Source of the DNA: Deltaproteobacteria bacterium UBA6601
GTDB lineage: Bacteria; Myxococcota_A; UBA796; UBA9615
DNA: 41,867 nt
Reading direction: 5' to 3'
Assembly: GCA_002433485.1 (NCBI GenBank)
Contig: DJIF01000089.1
Coordinates: forward strand, 4,981-46,847
In this document: positions 15,769 through 23,826 of the stretch, piece after piece
Numbering within the stretch: the first letter of the stretch is position 1
How the letters are laid out: every line of letters starts with the position of its first letter
Notes under the pieces: generated by a model
Seen by the model: only the letters and a program-made list of their open reading frames with translations
Told to the model about the DNA's origin: nothing
The model's database searches: none
Program-made: the position numbers and the translations under genes

Positions 15769-16784
15769 TCTCGGAGCTGTTGTCCCAGCTCAAACAGCTC
15801 ATTGTGGCCGAGCTGGCCGGGCAATCGAGGCAGCTCAATGACTGGAACCCGGCTCTCCCGTCGCAGCCTGTTGGCGTGCTTCAGAGCTTGCTTGCGCCGC
15901 TGAATACTTGCTTCCCCGCTGCGGATGGCGGCCAGTGGGTGCCCGCCAAGCTGCCTGCCTTCTTGCCTCAGTTCGTCCCACCAGGCTTCAAGTTGTTGTT
16001 CGTCGGCGAGGGCATTCTCGACTGCATTGAGAACGATGCCTGTCAGGGCGATATGGCCGCTTTCCTGTAGGTGTGACGCCGCCTCAAGCGTCTCGGAAAC
16101 GGGCATTTCTTCTGGGAGACTTACCAATAGCGCGGCGCTCCTGGTGGGATCCTCTAGCAATTCTGCGATGAGGGCAGAGTTGTCGTGCAGCGGGCCGGAT
16201 CCGGTGACGTTCATCATGGTTCTGGCTGCGTCCAGCAGTGCCAGGCCGTGTCCGGTAGAGGGGCAGTCCACCAAGATTCGGTCGAATTGATGGCTGCCCT
16301 TGGAGTCCGGTCCGAAGCTGCCGTCTTCACGTTGCCATTCCAGGTCCATGATCTTGCCGACGGAGCACAGATCACTCAGCCCGAGGATGCCGTTCATCAG
16401 CGGTTCTATGTAGCGGTTGCCGAAGACCAGGTTGTACAGTTTGCGGAAGCGCAGGGTGCGCACCAGGTACTCTTCGGTCGCCAGTTGCGGGGTGATGGAG
16501 ATCACATGAACGCCTGCGGAGAGTTCTCGGCCGGGGTAGCCGGCAGGGGGACAGCCCAGCAAGGATGCAATGCTCTCTGAGCCGTTCATTTCGGCGACGC
16601 AGACCCGCTGGCCTGAAGCGGCGGCGGAGAGCGCCATAGCGGCTGTCACCGCTGACTTGCCGACGCCTCCCTTGCCGATTACGAACAGCACCCGCGCCTG
16701 ATCAATCAGCGCGGCTCGGGCACCTTGTTCGGTTCGCTCAGACCCTTTCATTAGCGCTCTTATATCAGCCTGGGACCCGGTCAT
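15756..16784 (-). CDS. ArsA/Get3-like ATPase, subunit 2
   Basis: The 342-residue ATPase has a complete deviant Walker A GKGGVGKS (37-44), including the signature Lys that its partner lacks, and a switch II of the form LVDCPSTGHGLALLD. The N-terminal 30 residues are a polar extension. It is the first gene of the pair and its end overlaps the partner by 13 bases. In known members of the family the signature Lys acts across the dimer interface, so a pair with one complete and one incomplete site suggests an asymmetric heterodimer. A role in handling membrane-protein or small-molecule clients is inferred from the family, not shown. It is divergent from the FmdB-like gene, sharing a 62-bp intergenic region. 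Confidence 0.83.
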   Translation of the reverse strand: MTGSQADIRALMKGSERTEQGARAALIDQARVLFVIGKGGVGKSAVTAAMALSAAASGQRVCVAEMNGSESIASLLGCPPAGYPGRELSAGVHVISITPQLATEEYLVRTLRFRKLYNLVFGNRYIEPLMNGILGLSDLCSVGKIMDLEWQREDGSFGPDSKGSHQFDRILVDCPSTGHGLALLDAARTMMNVTGSGPLHDNSALIAELLEDPTRSAALLVSLPEEMPVSETLEAASHLQESGHIALTGIVLNAVENALADEQQLEAWWDELRQEGRQLGGHPLAAIRSGEASIQRRKQALKHANRLRRESRVPVIELPRLPGQLGHNELFELGQQLREWRP

Positions 16785-16798
16785 TGATCGCTTGTGTA

Positions 16799-16827
16799 TT
16801 GACCATAAACTCGCGCCTCGATATGTA
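16799..16827 (+). promoter_or_regulatory. Sigma-70-type promoter of the fmdB-folD-gcvTH run
   Basis: TTGACC at 16799-16804 and TATGTA at 16822-16827 are separated by 17 bases. Initiation about 6-7 bases further on would leave a very short leader that still includes the Shine-Dalgarno AGGAG at 16836-16840. Confidence 0.55.
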
Positions 16828-16846
16828 GGCCTGACAGGAGCGTTCC

Positions 16847-17221
16847 ATGCCCATCTACGAGTATGTCTGTCAGACCTGCGGAAACGAGTTTGAGAAAATC
16901 GTTGGATTTTCCGATCCTGCCCCCCCTTGTCCAGCTTGCGAGGGTGAGGTGAAGAAGAAGATTTCGCTTTCAGCCTTCCACCTCAAGGGTGGCGGTTGGT
17001 ACTCCGATGCCTACTCGGGTAAGGATAATCGGGGTCCAGGCTCCAGCTCGGACTCCTCATCCAGCGCGGACTCCTCATCCAGTTCCGGCTCCTCATCCAG
17101 CGCGGACTCCTCATCCAGCGCGGACTCCTCATCCAGTTCCGGCTCTTCATCCAGCTCGGATTCCTCATCCAGCTCGAGTGCTTCATCAAGCTCGGCCTCT
17201 AGTGGGAGCAGTGACGGATGA
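16847..17221 (+). CDS. FmdB-type zinc-ribbon protein with poly-Ser tail
   Basis: The 124-residue protein begins MPIYEYVCQTCG, the conserved start of FmdB-family regulatory zinc ribbons, with Cys pairs CQTC and CPAC that would hold one zinc ion. The ribbon ends at about residue 50. From about residue 64 the protein is almost only Ser with occasional Asp, Ala and Gly, encoded by an 18-bp tandem repeat. Family members are small putative regulators of unclear mechanism. The tail is unusual and is likely disordered. AGGAG is 6 bases before the ATG. The stop overlaps folD in ATGA, so this protein is co-translated with FolD. Confidence 0.85.
   Translation: MPIYEYVCQTCGNEFEKIVGFSDPAPPCPACEGEVKKKISLSAFHLKGGGWYSDAYSGKDNRGPGSSSDSSSSADSSSSSGSSSSADSSSSADSSSSSGSSSSSDSSSSSSASSSSASSGSSDG
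17054..17197 (+). repeat. Eight-copy 18-bp tandem repeat coding for poly-Ser
   Basis: Eight consecutive 18-bp units start with TCCTCATCCAG or a near variant; the last units have diverged. Unit length is a multiple of three, so copy number changes would keep the frame. Both strands are open across it, which creates a spurious antisense frame. Confidence 0.9.
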
Positions 17222-18093
17222 TTCTCGACGGCAAAGCTCTGTCCGGACGGCTGCAGGATGAGATGGTGCAGGAGAGCGCCCAGTTTTTTCAGCGTCATGG
17301 TCAAAGACCCTGCCTCGCGACGGTCCTGGTCGGGGATGATCCTGCCTCAGCGGTCTACATCCGCAGCAAGGGCCGGGCCTGTGAGCGACTGGGCTTCGAC
17401 TCGCGTCATCACGCGCTGTCGGCCGATACCAAGCAGTCAGAACTGTTGACCTTGATTGCTCAACTCAATGGTGATCCAGGTGTCCACGGGATCCTGGTGC
17501 AGATGCCGCTTCCTGCCGGGCTTGATGCCGATCAGGTGATCGAAGCCATTGATCCTGATAAAGATGTTGATGGCTTTCATCCCGATAATGTCGGCCTGTT
17601 GGCGCTGAAGCGGGCCCGTTTTGTATCCTGTACCCCACAGGGCATCATGGCCCTGCTGGCCGAGAGTGGCGTCGAGCCCAGCGGTCGAAAGGTGACCGTC
17701 GTAGGCCGCTCAGCCATCGTCGGCTTGCCGGTTTCGCTGCTGCTGTTGCATGCCAACGCCACCTTACGTGTTGTGCACTCTCGGACGTCCCCCGACGATT
17801 TGCGTCAGGCGGTTGAGGAGGCGGATATTCTGGTGGTTGCGGTGGGGCGTCCCGGTTTTATTCCTGGCGCCTGGGTAAAGGAAGGTGCGGTAGTGATTGA
17901 TGTGGGAATCAACCGCCTGGCTCCTGAGCGTGAGGGTGAGCGCGGTAGGCTGGTCGGGGACGTTGAGTTCGAGCCTGCTGCGGCTCGGGCTGCTGCCATC
18001 ACGCCGGTACCCGGTGGGGTAGGGCCCATGACCATCAGTATGTTGATGCGCAACACGCTGCACGCAGCGCGACTTCAGCTGGAGCGTAGCTGA
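17218..18093 (+). CDS. folD: Bifunctional methylenetetrahydrofolate dehydrogenase/cyclohydrolase
   Basis: The 291-residue protein matches FolD in length and motifs: YIRSKGRAC with Tyr47 and catalytic Lys51, VQMPLP (94-99), DKDVDGFH, the NADP-binding GRSAIVGLP, and TPVPGGVGPMT near the end. It interconverts 5,10-methylene-THF and 10-formyl-THF in the cytosol, supplying one-carbon units for purines and formyl-methionine. It overlaps the FmdB-like gene by 4 bases and is followed 25 bases later by gcvT, whose product generates methylene-THF, so the local order links production and use of the same cofactor. Confidence 0.97.
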   Translation: MILDGKALSGRLQDEMVQESAQFFQRHGQRPCLATVLVGDDPASAVYIRSKGRACERLGFDSRHHALSADTKQSELLTLIAQLNGDPGVHGILVQMPLPAGLDADQVIEAIDPDKDVDGFHPDNVGLLALKRARFVSCTPQGIMALLAESGVEPSGRKVTVVGRSAIVGLPVSLLLLHANATLRVVHSRTSPDDLRQAVEEADILVVAVGRPGFIPGAWVKEGAVVIDVGINRLAPEREGERGRLVGDVEFEPAAARAAAITPVPGGVGPMTISMLMRNTLHAARLQLERS

Positions 18094-18118
18094 ACGCAAG
18101 TAGGAAGCGGGAACAGGC

Positions 18119-19234
18119 ATGATGAGCAACGATGGCAAGCCCTTGAGGCGAACCCCTCTTTTTGAGGTCCACAAGCAGGCCGGTGCTCGCCTGGTGCCCT
18201 TTGCCGGTTGGGAGATGCCGGTCCAGTACAGCGGAATACTGGCCGAGCACAAAGCGGTGCGAGAGCGGGCTGGTCTGTTCGATGTCAGTCACATGGGAGA
18301 GTTTCTGGTCGAGGGAGCCGGTGCCCTGGCTTTTTTGCAGAGGATGACCTCCAACGACGTCTCAGCCATCGCCGTTGGTCAAGCGCAGTACAGCGTCGCC
18401 TGCCTTCCCAGTGGCGGTATTGTCGACGACCTGTTGGTCTATCGACGCGGCGAGGGTCGCTATCTGGTCTGTGTCAATGCTGGTCGTCTGGATGAGGACT
18501 GGAGTTGGTTTCAGGAGAACCACAGTGACGCTGACGATTGTAGCCTGAGCAACGCCTCTGATGATTTTGCTCAAATTGCTGTTCAGGGGCCACTTGCGGC
18601 CGAGATCCTGCAGCCGCTGTGCAATCTGAATCTCGCTGAGATCAAGACCTACCGTTTTGCAGAGGGGCAGGTCGCTGGGGTGCAATGTATTGTCGCCCGG
18701 ACCGGCTACACCGGTGAGGATGGTTTTGAGTTGTTCTTTGCTCCGCAGTCCGCTGAGCTGTTGTGGGAAAGGCTGCTTGTTGCCGGTGAGCCCAAAGGGA
18801 TGTTGCCGGTTGGGCTGGGAGCCAGGGATACCCTGCGACTTGAGATGAAGTACTGCCTGTATGGCAACGACATCACCACCGAGACGACTCCGCTGGAAGC
18901 GCGGCTAAGTTGGATCACCAAGCTCGATAAGGGTGATTTTATCGGCCGACAGCAGCTGTTGGCCCAGCGGGAGTCTGGGGTGCCACGCCGCCTTGTTGGT
19001 TTCGTATTGGAGGGCAGGGGCATTCCCAGGCACGGATATTCAGTGTGGCTGGATGGGGTGGAATACGGCCAGGTTACCTCTGGTGCCATGAGCCCCTCTC
19101 TTGGCAGAGGGATCGGGCTGTGCTACCTCCCTTCTGGGAGCACGGCTGTGGGTACCTCCTTTGAGGTGGAGATTCGCGGTCGTCGGATTCCGGCTGAGGT
19201 CGTGAAGACGCCGTTTTATAAGAGGGAAAAGTGA
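18119..19234 (+). CDS. gcvT: Glycine cleavage system T protein (aminomethyltransferase)
   Basis: The 371-residue protein has the GcvT hallmarks: LVPFAGWEMPVQY near the start, FDVSHMGE, a folate-site segment ARTGYTGEDGFELF, and GLGARDTLRLE. It takes the aminomethyl group from lipoyl-GcvH, releases ammonia and forms methylene-THF. Two adjacent ATG codons open the gene; AGGAAG at 18102-18107 supports the first. It follows folD by 25 bases and precedes gcvH by 30, and these three are surely co-transcribed. There is no room for a glycine riboswitch in front of it. Confidence 0.97.
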   Translation: MMSNDGKPLRRTPLFEVHKQAGARLVPFAGWEMPVQYSGILAEHKAVRERAGLFDVSHMGEFLVEGAGALAFLQRMTSNDVSAIAVGQAQYSVACLPSGGIVDDLLVYRRGEGRYLVCVNAGRLDEDWSWFQENHSDADDCSLSNASDDFAQIAVQGPLAAEILQPLCNLNLAEIKTYRFAEGQVAGVQCIVARTGYTGEDGFELFFAPQSAELLWERLLVAGEPKGMLPVGLGARDTLRLEMKYCLYGNDITTETTPLEARLSWITKLDKGDFIGRQQLLAQRESGVPRRLVGFVLEGRGIPRHGYSVWLDGVEYGQVTSGAMSPSLGRGIGLCYLPSGSTAVGTSFEVEIRGRRIPAEVVKTPFYKREK

Positions 19235-19264
19235 GCTTTAGGCTCAAGAATCAACGAGGTTTTC

Positions 19265-19648
19265 ATGTCTGAGATTCCAGAGGACCTGCTGTATTCCGAC
19301 GATCACGAGTGGGTGAGACTGGACGGAAACGTCGCCATCATTGGCATCTCTCATCACGCCCAGGATCAGCTGGGCGATGTGGTCTACCTGGGCGACTTTC
19401 CGGACGTTGGCAGTAGCGTCGAGAAGGGTGACGCCATGGGCGTCATCGAGTCCGTAAAGGCGACCTCAGATGTGTTCGCCCCTCTTAGCGGTAAGCTGCT
19501 TGAGTTTAATTCGGACCTCATTGAGGCTCCCGAGTTGGTCAATAGTGACCCCTATGGTGAGGGCTGGATTGCGCGCATGAAGATCAGCGACAAGTCGGAG
19601 ATCGAGGACCTGCTCGACGCCGATAAGTATGAAGATCTGGTCGACTGA
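19265..19648 (+). CDS. gcvH: Glycine cleavage system H protein
   Basis: The 127-residue lipoyl carrier has DDHEWVRLDG at the start and the lipoylation motif GVIESVKATSD with Lys65. It shuttles the aminomethyl group between GcvP and GcvT and presents the arm to the lipoamide dehydrogenase. Length is typical. GAGGT ends 4 bases before the ATG. It is the last gene of the plus-strand run; gcvP, normally the next gene, lies immediately downstream but on the opposite strand. Confidence 0.97.
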   Translation: MSEIPEDLLYSDDHEWVRLDGNVAIIGISHHAQDQLGDVVYLGDFPDVGSSVEKGDAMGVIESVKATSDVFAPLSGKLLEFNSDLIEAPELVNSDPYGEGWIARMKISDKSEIEDLLDADKYEDLVD

Positions 19649-19720
19649 ATGAGCGACCTCTGCTGAGCCGGCTTGTACTGCAGCCTGCCAGTCCCTAGCG
19701 CGGCTTCACCGTGGTCTGGT

Positions 19721-19733
19721 TAGAGAAGCTCTA
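19721..19733. terminator. Short hairpin at the gcvP stop
   Basis: TAGAG (19721-19725) pairs with CTCTA (19729-19733) around a 3-base loop; the gcvP stop codon forms the end of the right arm. The stem is only 5 bp, so a terminator role is uncertain. Nothing else stands out in the 82 bases between gcvH and gcvP. Confidence 0.25.
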
Positions 19734-22607
19734 CTTGTAGGCCTCCATGGGCGGGCAGCTGCAGCTCAAATTGCGATCTCCCCAGGCATCGTCGACTCTG
19801 CCTACTGCGGGCCAGAATTTATGGTCCCGGAGCCAGGGTGCCGGGAAGGCCGCCTGTTCGCGAGTGTAGGGTTGCTCCCAGCGGTCATGGCACACGACCT
19901 GGGCGGTATGTGGGGCGTTCTTAAGTGGATTGTTGTCTTTGGGTAGGCGGCCGTCCTCGATGGCGCGGATCTCTGCCCGGATTGTGATCATGGCATCACA
20001 GAAGCGATCCAGTTCTGCCTTGTTCTCACTCTCTGTGGGCTCAATCATCAAGGTGCCAGGAACCGGCCACGACATGGTTGGTGCGTGGAAGCCAAAGTCC
20101 ATCAGCCGTTTAGCGACATCTGCAGGTCCGATGTCAGCACTGTCTTTAAAGGGCCGAAGATCCACGACGAACTCGTGTGCGACCCGGCCGCGGCTGCCCG
20201 TATACAGGATGGGATAGTGCGAGCGGAGCCGCTCGGCCATGTAGTTCGCGCTGAGGATCGCCACCTGGCTGGCCCGGCGCAATCCTTCCGAGCCCATCAG
20301 GGCGATGTACACCCAGCTGATGGGCAGAATGGAGGGGCTACCATAGGGAGCTGAGGAGACCGGTCCCAGAGCCTGAGAGCCGCCCAGCTCTGTGTCGAGG
20401 GGATGCCCGGGCAGAAAGGGTGCAAGGTGCTCCGCTACGCAGATCGGGCCCATTCCCGGCCCGCCCCCGCCGTGGGGAATGCAGAAGGTCTTATGAAGGT
20501 TGAGGTGGCAGACGTCGCCGCCAAAATCTCCCGGTCTGCACAGGCCTACCTGAGCATTCATGTTGGCTCCGTCAAGGTAGACCTGACCGCCGTGCTCGTG
20601 GACGATGCTGCAGGCCTCGACCACACCCTCTTCAAAGACTCCGTGGGTGGAGGGGTAGGTGATCATCAAGGCTCCGAGCCGCTGCTGATGTTTGCTCGCC
20701 TGGGTGCGCAGGTCCTGCAGATCGATATTGCCTTGTTCATCGCAGCCGACTGGGACTACATCGAAGCCAGCAAGCACCGCGCTGGCTGGGTTGGTGCCAT
20801 GGGCTGATGTTGGTACCAGGCAAACATCCCGCTGTTCACCGCGCGATAGGTGGTAGGCGCGAATGGTTAGCAAGCCGACATATTCGCCTTGAGATCCAGC
20901 GTTGGGTTGGAGCGAGCAAGCAGCAAAGCCGGTGATCTCTGTCAGCCACTCTTCAAGTTGGGTGAAAAGTTGGTGATATCCCTGCACCTGATCGCGTGGG
21001 GCAAAGGGGTGCAGGGCCCCGAACTCGGCCCAGGTAACCGGCAACATCTCAGAAGTGCCGTTGAGCTTCATGGTGCAGGAGCCCAGCGGGATCATCGAGG
21101 TCGCCAGGCTCAGGTCACGGGACTGTAGCCGATGGAGGTAGCGCAGCATCTCCGTCTCGCTGTGGAAGCTATTAAACAGCGGGTGCTCAAGGAAGTTGCT
21201 GGTGCGTGCAAAGGAGGAGTCGATCTGAAGAGGTGTTTCTGCTTCCAGGCTCCGTACATCAAAACTGCGTTGCTGGCCTGCAGCGAAAATGTCGAGCAGG
21301 GACTCTACTTCAGGGCGGTCACTCAACTCGTCCAGGGACAGGCCGACGCTACCGTCTCCATAGTCGCGCAGGTTAATGCCAGCGCTGGCGGCGTTCTGTA
21401 GCAACTGCTTGGCGGATTGGGGACCACCGAAGATGCGCAGGGTGTCGAAGACCGGCTCTTGGCCGAGTTGGTAGCCCAGCCGTTGCAGTCCGGCAGCGAG
21501 CAGGCTGGTCAAGCCGGTCACTCGCTGTGCGATGCGCCGCAGCCCCTCGGGGCCGTGGTAGACGCAGTACATGGCCGAGATGATGGCCAGCAGGACCTGA
21601 GCGGTGCAGATGTTGCTGGTGGCTCGATCGCGGCGGATGTGTTGCTCGCGGGTCTGCAGAGACAGGCGGTAGCCCGGGTTCCCCTGGGCGTCCCGGGACA
21701 CCCCGATCAGGCGTCCAGGCATCTTGCGGGTGTATTTTTCGCGAGTGGCCATGAAGCCTGCGTGCGGGCCACCAAAGCCCAGCGGAAGACCCAGGCGTTG
21801 GCTGCTGCCAACCGCGATGTCAGCGCCGAACTCTCCAGGCGGTCGAAGCAGGGTCAGTGCCAGCAGATCGGTGGCGGCAACCAACAGGGCTCCCTGCTGG
21901 TGAACGCGTTCAGCCACTGGCGCAAAATCGATGATTCCACCGTCCGTCGCTGGATAGGAGATCAGGACTCCGGCCAGGTCGAGGGTCTTGAGGTCAGCGC
22001 TCAAGACATCGCCGACGACGACCTTGACCCCCAGGGGAACGGCCCGGGTGCGAACCACCTCGATGGTCTGGGGGTGGCATCGATCAGAGACGAAGAAGGT
22101 CTTCTTCTTGCCTCGTCCTACCGAGACGCACATGGTCATCGCTTCTGCGGCAGCGGTCCCCTCGTCGAGCATTGAAGCGTTGGCCAGGGACAGGCCGGTC
22201 AGCTCAGCAACCAGAGTCTGGAATAAGATCAGGGCTTCAAGTCGTCCCTGTGATATTTCCGCTTGATAGGGCGTGTATTGGGTGTACCAGCCTGGATTTT
22301 CAAGGATGTTTCTTTGGATCACTGGCGGCGTAATTGACGAGTAATAGCCCATGCCAATGAGGGAGCGTCGAACCTGATTCTGGCTCGCCATCTCGCGGAG
22401 CTCAGCCAGCAGCTCATGTTCACCGCGCGGGGGGCCGATGACCAGCTCACGCTTCAGGCGAATGGCGCTGGGTATGGTTTCCGAGCTGAGCTCATCCATG
22501 CTGGTGCAGTTCAGACTCTCCAGCATGGCGGTGATCTCGGCATCACTGGGGCCGATGTGGCGCCTGATGAAGGTATCCGATGGGTCGAGGGGCGACTTGG
22601 GGAGCAT
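19731..22607 (-). CDS. gcvP: Glycine dehydrogenase (decarboxylating), single-chain P protein
   Basis: The 958-residue protein is the long, fused form of P protein, not the split GcvPA/GcvPB form. It opens with FIRRHIGPSDAEI, and the pyridoxal phosphate motif NLHKTFCIPHGGGGPG carries the Schiff-base Lys at about residue 705. The enzyme decarboxylates glycine and loads the aminomethyl group on GcvH. The ATG at 22607 is chosen because the family's N-terminus begins there; an open frame extends 51 codons further without conserved sequence. It lies 70 bases after the TonB-like gene on the same strand and points toward gcvH, an unusual arrangement. Confidence 0.96.
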   Translation of the reverse strand: MLPKSPLDPSDTFIRRHIGPSDAEITAMLESLNCTSMDELSSETIPSAIRLKRELVIGPPRGEHELLAELREMASQNQVRRSLIGMGYYSSITPPVIQRNILENPGWYTQYTPYQAEISQGRLEALILFQTLVAELTGLSLANASMLDEGTAAAEAMTMCVSVGRGKKKTFFVSDRCHPQTIEVVRTRAVPLGVKVVVGDVLSADLKTLDLAGVLISYPATDGGIIDFAPVAERVHQQGALLVAATDLLALTLLRPPGEFGADIAVGSSQRLGLPLGFGGPHAGFMATREKYTRKMPGRLIGVSRDAQGNPGYRLSLQTREQHIRRDRATSNICTAQVLLAIISAMYCVYHGPEGLRRIAQRVTGLTSLLAAGLQRLGYQLGQEPVFDTLRIFGGPQSAKQLLQNAASAGINLRDYGDGSVGLSLDELSDRPEVESLLDIFAAGQQRSFDVRSLEAETPLQIDSSFARTSNFLEHPLFNSFHSETEMLRYLHRLQSRDLSLATSMIPLGSCTMKLNGTSEMLPVTWAEFGALHPFAPRDQVQGYHQLFTQLEEWLTEITGFAACSLQPNAGSQGEYVGLLTIRAYHLSRGEQRDVCLVPTSAHGTNPASAVLAGFDVVPVGCDEQGNIDLQDLRTQASKHQQRLGALMITYPSTHGVFEEGVVEACSIVHEHGGQVYLDGANMNAQVGLCRPGDFGGDVCHLNLHKTFCIPHGGGGPGMGPICVAEHLAPFLPGHPLDTELGGSQALGPVSSAPYGSPSILPISWVYIALMGSEGLRRASQVAILSANYMAERLRSHYPILYTGSRGRVAHEFVVDLRPFKDSADIGPADVAKRLMDFGFHAPTMSWPVPGTLMIEPTESENKAELDRFCDAMITIRAEIRAIEDGRLPKDNNPLKNAPHTAQVVCHDRWEQPYTREQAAFPAPWLRDHKFWPAVGRVDDAWGDRNLSCSCPPMEAYK

Positions 22608-22677
22608 GGTCGTTTCGCTCGTGGGTGAAGGGGTGGAGGCCAGTGGCGAATGGAGCGCTTGATCTAACACAGAGGAA

Positions 22678-23703
22678 TCACCGAGGCAGGGTCTGCAAGC
22701 CGGGGAATTCGACCCCCTGCCTGGGATCGATACCGGACATCTCTGCGTGGGCGCCGCCAACTGTGATGACGAAGCCGAAGCGTCGGATGGGAATGTAGCC
22801 AGTTCCGGGATCCGCGGCTCCTTCCGGAGGATCAGGGAAAGGAGCGGCGAGCCGGAATGCTTCCTTTACCGCATTGTCCCACTCGGGGACACCACTAGAT
22901 CGATCGATTTCGATGGTGAGGAGTCGGCCATCGGTCGCAATAGCTCCTGAGAGCACCATTTCGTAGCGAGGTGAACGCAGCGGACGGCTCGGTCGGGCGT
23001 TGGCCAGGGTTTGATCGGCGTAGAAAGAGACCAGCTGTTTGACCCGGTTCCAGAACGATGCGTAGAGGAACTCGTGGGCATTGAGCGCGGTCCGGTCCGC
23101 TGATGCCACCTGGGGAAGGTGGTCGTTACTGGGTGAACCGGCCATTCGCGACTGCTGGTGGGAGGCCGGAGCCGGCAGGTCAAGACCTTGTTTATTGCTG
23201 AAGTCAAAGGGGCTGTGACGATCGGGGAACAGGGAGAACCGGCCTGGCTGGAACACCTCTCGCCCGGCAGTCGCTCCGCTGCTTGCGGCTGTCGGTGACT
23301 CGGTGCGTTGGGACTCTTCGAGCTCGAAGACGTCGTCGGGGCTGTAGCTGGGAGCGGTTATCTTGCGGTCGTTGCGGTAGCGGCGGTCGACGGTCTCCTC
23401 GGCTACGGTGCTGTTGTATTCGGCTAAAAAGTCAGCCTGCTCTGGTCGGCTCGAGTCTTCCGGTGGAGCGATCTCGACGATCTGTCCGTGCAGTTCGTCC
23501 GGTTTTGCAGGGTCCTGGGCTGGCTCTGCCGGTTGCTCCGCTGGGAGTAATTGGACCGTCAAGGGCGCAGGCGGAGGTTCATCTTCATTCCAGAAGGTCG
23601 ACTCGAGGTACCACCAGATCAGTGGCGCGTGGAGGAGCAAGGAGCCAAGCACCGCGTATACGATGACTCGAGTCGGCAGGCGTCGCTGGGAAGTACGCTC
23701 CAT
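22678..23703 (-). CDS. TonB-like energy-transducer-type protein
   Basis: The 341-residue protein has an N-terminal membrane anchor (about 12-33, VIVYAVLGSLLLHAPLIWWY), a long Pro-, Glu- and Ser-rich periplasmic linker beginning EPPPAPLTVQLLP, and a C-terminal globular domain with TonB/TolA-like features (YEMVLSGAIATDGRLL then NAVKEAFRLAAPFPDPPEG). Such proteins span the periplasm and contact outer-membrane partners. No ExbB/ExbD genes lie nearby. The start at 23703 (MERTSQRR) is preferred over one 20 codons upstream because basic residues then directly precede the helix. It lies between the M1-like gene and gcvP on the same strand. Confidence 0.75.
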   Translation of the reverse strand: MERTSQRRLPTRVIVYAVLGSLLLHAPLIWWYLESTFWNEDEPPPAPLTVQLLPAEQPAEPAQDPAKPDELHGQIVEIAPPEDSSRPEQADFLAEYNSTVAEETVDRRYRNDRKITAPSYSPDDVFELEESQRTESPTAASSGATAGREVFQPGRFSLFPDRHSPFDFSNKQGLDLPAPASHQQSRMAGSPSNDHLPQVASADRTALNAHEFLYASFWNRVKQLVSFYADQTLANARPSRPLRSPRYEMVLSGAIATDGRLLTIEIDRSSGVPEWDNAVKEAFRLAAPFPDPPEGAADPGTGYIPIRRFGFVITVGGAHAEMSGIDPRQGVEFPGLQTLPR

Positions 23704-23826
23704 GGTATTCGCAGGATAGATCCTGGGCGTCACTGACGACAGGGCTGAAGCACGCCACTTCATGCTCTGATGGGCCGAACAGAGGGCTTACGCTTGCCCT
23801 GCCAGCCGCGTTTAGGCACGGCAAGG

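Noticed and set aside
14581..16784. Arsenite resistance locus
   Set aside because: The ATPases lack a visible metal-binding Cys cluster and there is no arsB, arsR or arsC in the window.
17054..17197. Regular short repeats as a possible CRISPR array
   Set aside because: The units are directly adjacent without spacers and encode Ser in frame; no cas genes are nearby.
17011..17304. Open frame on the minus strand across the FmdB repeat, with a Glu/Leu-rich product
   Set aside because: It is the antisense of an 18-bp repeat whose length keeps all frames open; the plus strand carries a real zinc-ribbon start and a coupled folD.
21417..22175. Long plus-strand frame opposite gcvP
   Set aside because: It is antisense to a well-conserved enzyme and shows no recognisable domain; such shadows are common at high G+C.
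22608..22677. Glycine riboswitch before gcvP or gcvT
   Set aside because: The gcvP leader is 70 bases and the folD-gcvT gap is 25; neither has room for, or resembles, the tandem aptamers.
22608..22760. Extra 51 residues on GcvP
   Set aside because: They overlap the TonB-like gene and the conserved GcvP N-terminus begins at the ATG at 22607.
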